A stretch of DNA of 64,000 nucleotides from JBHJHP01 sp042219825 (GTDB lineage: Bacteria; Bacteroidota; Bacteroidia; Bacteroidales; UBA5342): the NCBI RefSeq assembly GCF_042219825.1, contig NZ_JBHJHQ010000011.1, forward strand, positions 7,211-71,210, read 5' to 3'. How positions within the stretch are numbered: position 1 is the first letter of the stretch; each line of letters begins with the position of its first letter. Both the position numbers and the translations under genes were made by a program. The notes under the pieces are model-generated. The model was given only the letters and a program-made list of their open reading frames with translations. It was not told the origin of the DNA and made no database searches. Positions 18,221 through 24,466 of this stretch are shown here, one piece after another.

Positions 18221-18406
18221 CTATTTTGTATTATTCTTTTTATTCCTTTGGATTTCATTGTACTTTTGCAATGCAATCATACCAACAGATAATCCTGTAA
18301 ACATCAAAAATAGTCGTAAGCTAATTTCTTCTTTAACGAAAAGGACTATTGCTATTAATTCAAAGATTATAAAAAAAATGATCAGGAATTTATAAGGCGT
18401 GTACAT
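18221..18406 (-). CDS. Small two-span membrane protein, unknown
   Basis: The 61-residue product has two hydrophobic spans (about 8-24 and 30-46) separated by a short charged turn (KEEIS), and ends in a basic tail rich in Lys and Asn. No family is recognised. It lies 20 bases downstream of the lipoprotein gene on the same strand, so it is very likely co-transcribed. Size and topology recall small immunity or accessory membrane proteins, but that is only analogy. Base composition is AT-rich like its partner and unlike the neighbouring housekeeping genes. Confidence 0.65.
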   Translation of the reverse strand: MYTPYKFLIIFFIIFELIAIVLFVKEEISLRLFLMFTGLSVGMIALQKYNEIQRNKKNNTK

Positions 18407-18426
18407 ATTAGTAATTTTAGTAATTA

Positions 18427-19062
18427 TTATTTACTACATGCTTCTATCAAAGCTGCTGTAGCAAGACCTTTCATTGTAAGCGCATAAATTAAAGCAGCTC
18501 CACCTGTAATCCATATGAATCCAACAGTTGCTCCAATTGTGCCAGCCAATGCTAATGCACAGCCTAATGTAATACTTCTGGCTGCTTCGGCTCCAGAAGA
18601 TTTTAATGAAATTGAAGTTTGTTCTAATAAAATATTGTAAATTTCTAAAACAGTAAACAGCATAAGTGCTTCATCTTCGTTATCAATATTAAAATTTTCA
18701 ATTAAATCCTGATAAAGAGTCTCACTATTTTGATGTTCATTAAAAAACATAACCTCTGAAAGCACTTCTATATCAATCTTGTTTTTTTCAAACAACGCTT
18801 CTAAACCATTCTCATTTACAAATTGTATATTCTCCCTATATTCTGTTTCGCTATCCCTTCCGTTAGCAGACTTTAGAATAACTTGGGGATCTTCTAACTT
18901 CGCATTAATTAAATTAATTTTAACAGACTGATGCATATTCTCCAATTGTGCTGCATCAATATTGCAGGAATCCTTTGTCGGACTATCATATTGGCTGCAG
19001 GAAACAAACAAAATGATACTTGCTAATAAACACGAAATGATTTTTTTCTTAGTATTTTTCAT
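18427..19062 (-). CDS. Lipoprotein with hydrophobic Gly/Ala-rich C-terminal tail, unknown function
   Basis: The ATG at 19062 is chosen because it opens directly into a lipoprotein signal: a basic n-region, a hydrophobic core and a FVSC lipobox with Cys22. An upstream GTG in the same frame would add 19 residues with no signal character. The 211-residue precursor then has a low-complexity acidic/Asn-rich helical region (about 30-150). A tail from about residue 157 to the end is rich in Gly, Ala and large hydrophobics (LGCALALAGTIG, GFIWITGGAALIYAL), with Cys168 and Cys209 bracketing the hydrophobic segment. This resembles a membrane-active peptide or a re-entrant hairpin. No family is recognised. 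It is the first gene of a two-gene unit with the small membrane protein. Confidence 0.7.
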   Translation of the reverse strand: MKNTKKKIISCLLASIILFVSCSQYDSPTKDSCNIDAAQLENMHQSVKINLINAKLEDPQVILKSANGRDSETEYRENIQFVNENGLEALFEKNKIDIEVLSEVMFFNEHQNSETLYQDLIENFNIDNEDEALMLFTVLEIYNILLEQTSISLKSSGAEAARSITLGCALALAGTIGATVGFIWITGGAALIYALTMKGLATAALIEACSK

Positions 19063-19077
19063 TACATTTGGATTTAT

Positions 19078-19097
19078 GTGAAACGTGCTGGTTTCAC
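19078..19097. promoter_or_regulatory. Inverted repeat upstream of the lipoprotein gene
   Basis: GTGAAAC-GTGCTG-GTTTCAC is a perfect 7 bp dyad with a 6-base spacer, 16 bases upstream of the chosen ATG. It could be an operator or a leader hairpin; no regulator gene is adjacent. Confidence 0.4.
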
Positions 19098-19116
19098 AGA
19101 TTAAAAACTTAGTTTT

Positions 19117-19149
19117 CACCCTGCTTCAGTAACGAGGCGGGGTGTTTTT
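19117..19149 (+). terminator. Terminator-like hairpin on the plus strand
   Basis: CACCCTGCTTC (19117-19127) pairs fully with GAGGCGGGGTG (19134-19144), including two G-U pairs on the plus strand, around an AGTAAC loop, followed directly by TTTTT. No plus-strand gene lies upstream, so either an antisense transcript ends here or the structure serves the leader of the minus-strand gene. Confidence 0.5.
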
Positions 19150-19528
19150 GCCCCGTGTAAAAAGATACTATGCTTCACTAATTACAAAATAATAATCAGT
19201 ACTCCTTTAGAAATAAAATTTAAAATTTAGTTTATAATTTAGGGTTGTTCTGTGCAAATTACAAAAAATTTGACTTACTGTCAAGAGGCATGTTTTAGTT
19301 AATTATGGTTCTATTGTCTGATATTAAGGATCTTACAGAGGAGTAATGACGATAAATAATATGTCTATAAACCAACTTATTCCATTTTATTAGCTTTGTT
19401 TAAGCAATTACAACCTGAAATAGCCAAATATATTCTGGAAAAGTCTGAATATTAATTTTCTGGGTATAATATACCTTTAAAAATATTATTTTGCCCAAAG
19501 CAATACCTCTGTAAAATAGCAGGTCAGA
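19150..19528. other. AT-rich intergenic region, no gene seen
   Basis: About 380 bases of AT-rich sequence with stop codons in all frames. A second small hairpin (CGGGG/CCCCG) follows the terminator-like structure at its left end. Nothing else is recognisable. Confidence 0.6.
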
Positions 19529-19559
19529 AGTGGGTGCGACTTAAAGTTGCACTTCCACT
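19529..19559 (-). terminator. Hairpin at the end of the MBL-fold gene
   Basis: AGTGG-GTGCGAC-TTAAA-GTTGCAC-TT-CCACT forms a 12 bp stem with one GU/mismatch position and a 2-base bulge, overlapping the last bases of the hydrolase stop. No T-run follows on the minus strand, so termination is plausible but not certain. Confidence 0.5.
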
Positions 19560-20199
19560 AATTTATAAACGGATTATCTTGTTCCTCCTCTCCTATCGTG
19601 GTCTTCGGACCGTGACCGGAATATACAACGGTTTCATCGGGTAAAGTCAGTAGCTCGGACTTAATTCTGCTAATCAACTGATCATGATCACCTCCCCAGA
19701 GATCTGTTCGTCCAATGCTGCCACTAAACAGGCAATCGCCGGCAAATACCACCTTATCATTTTCTGAATAAAAACAAAGCCCTCCGGGCGAATGTCCCGG
19801 CACCAGCAATACTTTAAACGTCGTGTTTCCAAACCTTATCAAATCACCTTCATTCAGATAGTTTCCGATGGATGGAGGCTCTGCATTCATCACCAAACCA
19901 AACATCTGCGCCTGCCCCTGAACCATATTGTAAAGGTCCTGTTCATTAAAATGGGCTTCAGGCTTTAAACCATATTTTTCGTAAAAAAAGGCATTCCCAA
20001 GTACGTGATCCACATGCAAATGTGTACACCATACCTTTTCAGGCTTAAGTTTGTTTTCTTCAATGTATGCACTAATGTCACTGTTTTCACGATCCGACGA
20101 ACATCCCGGATCAATTATAACACAGGCTCCGCTTTCATCCGATACCACGTACGTGTTTTCCTGAAACGGATTAAATATGAATGTTTTAATTGTTAGCAT
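19558..20199 (-). CDS. MBL-fold metallo-hydrolase (glyoxalase II-like)
   Basis: This is a cytoplasmic 213-residue metallo-beta-lactamase-fold hydrolase. The zinc motif is THLHVDHVLG (HxHxDH), followed by the PGHSPGG histidine, the AGDCLF aspartate and the C-terminal YSGHG histidine. A complete dinuclear site is therefore visible. The compact size matches YcbL/glyoxalase II-like proteins without the extra C-terminal glutathione domain. The start is set at ATG 20199, where the family's usual opening (LTIKTFIFNPFQENTYVV) begins; seven more codons upstream would need a TTG start inside the repeat element. Likely substrates are thioesters, but this is not determinable here. Confidence 0.85.
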   Translation of the reverse strand: MLTIKTFIFNPFQENTYVVSDESGACVIIDPGCSSDRENSDISAYIEENKLKPEKVWCTHLHVDHVLGNAFFYEKYGLKPEAHFNEQDLYNMVQGQAQMFGLVMNAEPPSIGNYLNEGDLIRFGNTTFKVLLVPGHSPGGLCFYSENDKVVFAGDCLFSGSIGRTDLWGGDHDQLISRIKSELLTLPDETVVYSGHGPKTTIGEEEQDNPFIN

Positions 20200-20224
20200 A
20201 TTAGTTTTATTTAGAAGCAAGAAT

Positions 20225-20394
20225 CAAGAACCAAGAATCAAGACTTTGTAAGTTTTATACAATTTCTCACAATCCCGATAACTATCGGGAGCGCAGATTG
20301 AAAAGCAGATTATCGCTGTACGATGTAAAACCATTCTTCATTTATCTATTCTTTAGTTATTTAATCTGTCTTATATCTTGATTCTTGGTTCTTG
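20225..20394. repeat. MITE-like repeat with 19 bp inverted ends and internal palindrome
   Basis: CAAGAACCAAGAATCAAGA (20225-20243) is the exact reverse complement of 20376-20394. Between them lies the palindrome TCCCGATA-AC-TATCGGGA (20273-20290). The element fills the gap between pcm and the MBL-fold gene. Its right end shares an 18-mer with the tract downstream of dxr. No coding capacity is visible. Confidence 0.65.
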
Positions 20395-20398
20395 TGTC

Positions 20399-21046
20399 TT
20401 ATTCAACTCCTTTCAGCATCGGCACGAATGTAAAGGCACCGAACTTCTCCATCTCAAAATCTGTTTCGCTGATCCGTGCAATCCGCATCATTATCTGCGG
20501 TTCACCACCAACAGGCACAACCATCAGTCCACCCACAGTCAGTTGCTTCAGCAATTTCTGAGGAACCTCAGGTGCTGCTGCCGTTATCAATATCCGGTCA
20601 AACGGTGCCTCTTCCGGAATCCCTTCAAACCCGTCACCATAAACCAGCTTGGGATAGTATCCCAGTCTTTTCAGCAGAACAGGTGTAACCGAGTAGAGAC
20701 TTTTCTGACGTTCAATGCTGTATATGGTAGCGCCCATTTCACATAATACTGCCGCCTGATATCCGGAACCGGTTCCTATTTCCAGCACCTTTAAACCTCT
20801 GTCCACTTTGAGTAAAGCAGTCTGATAAGCTACAGTATAAGGCTGAGATATGGTTTGTCCCGCTCCAATCGGATAGGCATTATCGTAATAAGCAAATGAG
20901 AGTAAATCAGGTCTGAAAAATTTATGCCGGGGAACTTTATTTATGGCATTTAAAACAGAAACATCCGTTATTCCTTTCCGCTCCAGTTCACGCACCAACC
21001 GTTCCCGCTGTCCGGTAAACCTTATTTCATCGTTTGGATTCTGCAT
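20399..21046 (-). CDS. pcm: Protein-L-isoaspartate O-methyltransferase
   Basis: This enzyme methylates isoaspartyl residues in damaged proteins using SAM so that they can re-isomerise. The protein (215 residues from ATG 21046) has the family features RHKFFRPDLLSFAYYDNAYPIGAGQTISQPY, motif I VLEIGTGSGYQAAVL and the C-terminal LLKQLTVGGLMVVPVG. The ATG at 21046 matches the family's normal N-terminus; a longer frame would need a TTG at 21082 and overlap the ABC ATPase gene. An exact -7 element just upstream suggests separate transcription from the ABC genes. A C-terminal extension beyond the core is short. Confidence 0.93.
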   Translation of the reverse strand: MQNPNDEIRFTGQRERLVRELERKGITDVSVLNAINKVPRHKFFRPDLLSFAYYDNAYPIGAGQTISQPYTVAYQTALLKVDRGLKVLEIGTGSGYQAAVLCEMGATIYSIERQKSLYSVTPVLLKRLGYYPKLVYGDGFEGIPEEAPFDRILITAAAPEVPQKLLKQLTVGGLMVVPVGGEPQIMMRIARISETDFEMEKFGAFTFVPMLKGVE

Positions 21047-21063
21047 ATACAACAAAGATAGCA

Positions 21064-21071
21064 CAAATGTA
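21064..21071 (-). promoter_or_regulatory. -7 element for pcm
   Basis: On the minus strand TACATTTG matches TAnnTTTG exactly, 17 bases upstream of the pcm ATG and inside the 3' flank of the ABC ATPase gene. It supports the shorter pcm start. Confidence 0.45.
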
Positions 21072-21074
21072 AGA

Positions 21075-22085
21075 TCAGGCAATCAGCGAATTCAAAACCT
21101 CCCAAATCGTATTGCATACTACTTTTTCCGTTCCGCGTTCTACCAGCCAGTCTTTCTCGTTAACGATGACCTCAAACGGTGCCTCATCAGAAATCCGGTA
21201 TCCATGTCGCTCCAAAGCCCTGCGCGTCCAGAATACACGCACATTATCACCCTTTAGTTTTACAAATTTATTCTGCTCATACACCACCTTAAATGTTCCC
21301 GAGTTGATCTCAAAATCAAAGGACTGGTTATGAAATGCATGTTCGAACTCACCACTTAACACAAGGTCTTCCGGTGTTCCGGTAATTACACCGCGCTCTT
21401 CCGTCATCAGCCATACGCGGTCTGCCGTCTGTAGCGCCAGATCCAGTTCGTGCGTAGATATCAGAATGGATTTATTGGTCCTTCTGGCTAAAGAACGCAA
21501 CAGTTTCATAATTTCCACCCTGTTGGGTAAATCAAGGTGTGCGGTTGGTTCATCCAGTAAAATCAACGGACAGTCCTGCGAAAGAGCCCTGGCGATCATA
21601 ACCCGTTGCCGCTCGCCGTCACTCAGGTTTTCGAAGGGTTGATCCGAAAAGCTCAACATACCAACCTGCTTCAGAGAGGTTTCTATCGCTTCCATATCTT
21701 CAGGCCCCAGACTACCAAACCAGTTGGTGTGCGGATGTCGTCCCATGGCAACCATATCAAACACGGTAAAATGTCCGGGATTGATCCGGTCCGTCAGCAC
21801 TACGCTGATCATACGCGACAACTGTTTCAGATTTTCATCATTAAGCGGAATATTTTCGATGTAGGTTTCACCTTCAATGGCAGGCTGCATGCCCGAAATA
21901 GTCCGGATCAGTGTCGATTTTCCAACACCATTCGGTCCGATCAGGCAAATCATTTCTCCTCTGAAAATACTCAGGTTCAGATCCGACATTACGATCTTAT
22001 GAACTTTCCTCCGGCTTTTGTAACCGATACTCAGATTCGTCGTCTGAAGAATGGTATCGAACGGTATGTTTTTAAATTCCACCAT
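21075..22085 (-). CDS. ABC transporter ATP-binding protein (FecE/BtuD type) with C-terminal extension
   Basis: This is the cytoplasmic ATPase of an iron-siderophore/haem or cobalamin importer. The 336-residue protein has Walker A GPNGVGKST, a Q-loop, the signature LSDGERQRVMIARALSQD, Walker B LILLDEPTAHLD and a H-loop (ISTHELDLAL). Typical FecE/BtuD proteins have about 250-260 residues; here about 75 extra residues (from about 262) form a basic/aromatic tail (RVFWTRRALERHGYRI). Its start overlaps the permease stop by one base. The transported ligand cannot be read from sequence. Confidence 0.9.
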   Translation of the reverse strand: MVEFKNIPFDTILQTTNLSIGYKSRRKVHKIVMSDLNLSIFRGEMICLIGPNGVGKSTLIRTISGMQPAIEGETYIENIPLNDENLKQLSRMISVVLTDRINPGHFTVFDMVAMGRHPHTNWFGSLGPEDMEAIETSLKQVGMLSFSDQPFENLSDGERQRVMIARALSQDCPLILLDEPTAHLDLPNRVEIMKLLRSLARRTNKSILISTHELDLALQTADRVWLMTEERGVITGTPEDLVLSGEFEHAFHNQSFDFEINSGTFKVVYEQNKFVKLKGDNVRVFWTRRALERHGYRISDEAPFEVIVNEKDWLVERGTEKVVCNTIWEVLNSLIA

Positions 22086-23119
22086 CAGAATGCGCTCTTT
22101 TTTGATTTACTTCTGAAGATGACCCAGATCACTACCGGCGCCCCAAACAAGGCGGTTACCGCATTAATAGGCATAGTATTATGTAATCCCGGCAGCTGTG
22201 ATATAATATCAAACAAAAGCATTAAAGATGCTCCATACAAAGCAGTTAATGGCATCAGTTTTTTGTGATCCGAACTGTTGAGTCCGAAACGTGCCATATG
22301 CGGAACAGCGACTCCAATAAAACCAATGGGTCCCACAAAAGCCGTTAAAGTGCCGGCAATCAAACTTGTGATCAATATAATTATAATGCGTAATTGTTTA
22401 TTATTTACACCTATGCTACGGGCATAATTTTCACCCAACAACATGGCATTCAGATTCTTGACCAGAGCAAATGCAAGTACAATTCCAATGGCAAAGCAGA
22501 CCGTTATTATCCGCACTTCACTCCATGTGATTCCCGACAAGCTTCCGAATGTCCATACCAAAAAATTGTGTACTGTATTCGGATCACTGAAATATTGTAA
22601 AACTGTGACTATTGCCCCTGTGATGCTGCCAAACATGATACCAACAATAAGCAAAGAAACCGTATCGTTTACGCGTAACGAAACCAGGAGTGTCAGTGCC
22701 ATAACAAGCGCAGCTCCAATTATAGCTGAAAAAACAATTCCCAGTGCTCCGGTCGTTAAAACAGTCGCCGTTCCAAACGCCAAACCAGCTGCCATGGTAT
22801 ACAAAGCAACTCCAAGGCTCGCACCAGAACTGATACCTAATACAAATGGTCCTGCCAGCGGATTTCGAAACAACGTTTGCATCATTAATCCCGACACTGA
22901 GAGTCCTGCTCCTACATAAATGGCCACCAAAGCCTTAGGCAATCTGAAATCCAGAATAATGTATGTATAAGTTGAATCCATACCCGATCCGAACAAGATT
23001 TTAATGGCATCCATAAGAGGAATAGATACACTTCCCATCAATAAATTGGCAATAAAGAACACCACGGTCAGCAGCGCTACAATTACCAATCGGAATGTAA
23101 ACCGGGAAGTTTGTTTCAT
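22085..23119 (-). CDS. FecCD-family ABC transporter permease
   Basis: This is the inner-membrane permease of the same importer; the family normally works as a homodimer with 20 spans in total. The 344-residue protein has about ten hydrophobic spans and the FecCD segments GAGLSVSGLMMQTLFRNPLAGPFVLGISSGASLG and VGPIGFIGVAVPHMAR. Length is typical. It overlaps the binding-protein gene by four bases (ATGA) upstream and the ATPase gene by one base downstream, so translation is probably coupled. Confidence 0.94.
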   Translation of the reverse strand: MKQTSRFTFRLVIVALLTVVFFIANLLMGSVSIPLMDAIKILFGSGMDSTYTYIILDFRLPKALVAIYVGAGLSVSGLMMQTLFRNPLAGPFVLGISSGASLGVALYTMAAGLAFGTATVLTTGALGIVFSAIIGAALVMALTLLVSLRVNDTVSLLIVGIMFGSITGAIVTVLQYFSDPNTVHNFLVWTFGSLSGITWSEVRIITVCFAIGIVLAFALVKNLNAMLLGENYARSIGVNNKQLRIIIILITSLIAGTLTAFVGPIGFIGVAVPHMARFGLNSSDHKKLMPLTALYGASLMLLFDIISQLPGLHNTMPINAVTALFGAPVVIWVIFRSKSKKSAF

Positions 23120-24234
23120 TTATCCAGCCGTTTGTAAAAGATTAAGGAATCTCGTCCTGTTTCGGGATGTAAAATATGAATTAAATCGCTTAAAACTAAA
23201 TCCGGTCGCCAGGTTCCTGTTTCAAAATAATCGTTTCCCCGATTTAAAACGCCACGTCCCTGCCGATTATACACATTACCAATTTCAACCGGTCTAAATG
23301 AACCGTAACGCTTATCGTGAGATAACATCTCTGATATGGTTTTTTCCTGTACATTCAGCCAGTAGTCTGCGTTTTTTGCTTCGGAATAAACCACCTCAAA
23401 ACTTACGGCCATGCTTCCGGATGTGGTATCTGTGTTAAAAATATAATTTCCACCAGCATCCTTAATCAGTCCCGACACATAGCTTTTACCACCTGGCAGA
23501 TACCAGACTCCCTTGAAACTGTTTCCGCAAAATACATCAGGTTTTGTATCAAGAGAATCCGCATAATTCACCAATGTTTTATAATGTTGTACCACAGCAG
23601 AAAAAACAGAATCTGCATATGCTTCTTTATCATACAATAATCCAAAAAACTTAATCCATTCGGCTCGAGCCAATGGTGTTTTTTCAGTCCAGGCCACAGT
23701 GTAAATAACCGGTACTCCGGCTTCTTTCAATATCCGGTTATTTTCTTTTGCGTTGGGAAACCCGGACATAAACACAGCATCGGGATGCATTGCCAGAATC
23801 TTTTCAGTATCCGGCACCATGCTTTCACCCAGATTCTGCACCTCTCCTTTTTCAATGCCATACTTAACTTCAGAATTATATACTCTAAAAGGATCTGTAA
23901 CACCTTTTACACTTTTAATGGCATTTAAAGCATTTATAAAACCGATATGTGTAACAGAAAGTGCAGCCACATCTTTTAGTGGAATTTTTAGTTGAAATTC
24001 AATATCATTTCTGGTTTTTAAAGGTTCTTTTCTATATAAGGCAAACTTCTGAAATGGTACACTGTGATCATTGGGATGCATGACGGTAATAATGTAAGCT
24101 TCATCGTTATTTTCAATACTGAATCCGTTAGCATATTCATTTGTCAGGACACTGGCCAAACTATTTTCCTGCTGCCTGTTATATTTACAGCCAATTAAAA
24201 CAGCTATTAGACCTGCCAGATATAGAAACTTCAT
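23116..24234 (-). CDS. ABC transporter substrate-binding lipoprotein (iron/cobalamin class)
   Basis: This is the periplasmic binding protein of the importer. The 372-residue precursor has a lipoprotein signal ending in LIGC (Cys16). The two-lobe class III fold is suggested by VAALSVTHIGFINAL, MHPDAVFMSGFPNA, GVPVIYTVAWTEKTPLARAEWIKFFG and the conserved late segment VVYSEAKNADYWLN. Many Bacteroidota copies are annotated as iron-siderophore or cobalamin binders. No cobalamin riboswitch lies upstream, which slightly favours iron. It is the first gene of the operon with its own -7 element. Confidence 0.87.
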   Translation of the reverse strand: MKFLYLAGLIAVLIGCKYNRQQENSLASVLTNEYANGFSIENNDEAYIITVMHPNDHSVPFQKFALYRKEPLKTRNDIEFQLKIPLKDVAALSVTHIGFINALNAIKSVKGVTDPFRVYNSEVKYGIEKGEVQNLGESMVPDTEKILAMHPDAVFMSGFPNAKENNRILKEAGVPVIYTVAWTEKTPLARAEWIKFFGLLYDKEAYADSVFSAVVQHYKTLVNYADSLDTKPDVFCGNSFKGVWYLPGGKSYVSGLIKDAGGNYIFNTDTTSGSMAVSFEVVYSEAKNADYWLNVQEKTISEMLSHDKRYGSFRPVEIGNVYNRQGRGVLNRGNDYFETGTWRPDLVLSDLIHILHPETGRDSLIFYKRLDK

Positions 24235-24260
24235 TGATAAGTGATCTTTTATTACCTGTG

Positions 24261-24268
24261 CAAAAGTA
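24261..24268 (-). promoter_or_regulatory. -7 element for the ABC importer operon
   Basis: On the minus strand TACTTTTG matches TAnnTTTG exactly, 26 bases upstream of the ATG. An ATTG 21 bases further upstream (24290-24293) could be the -33 element. Confidence 0.45.
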
Positions 24269-24409
24269 AAACTTAAAATGCAACAAATGCAATTCCTGTC
24301 ATTTTGTATAGCGTAATTTATGTGCCAAAGATGGCTGTCGAAAAATTTACACTCTATTTTGATTTTATAACCCCTGGTATGAAATTTGTTGCAGTATCTT
24401 GCACATCGG

Positions 24410-24443
24410 TTTGGGGGCCATACAGAATTAATAAATATTTTTG
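24410..24443 (+). promoter_or_regulatory. Promoter of the GH128-like gene
   Basis: TTTG (24410-24413) and the exact -7 match TATTTTTG (24436-24443) are 22 bases apart. The leader to the ATG is about 20 bases. This is among the best -33/-7 pairs in the window. Confidence 0.55.
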
Positions 24444-24466
24444 CATCAGAATTTTAAATCCGCAAC

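Noticed and set aside
24235..24466. Cobalamin riboswitch upstream of the ABC importer operon
   Set aside because: No B12-box-like block or long structured leader is visible; the leader after the -7 element is under 30 bases.
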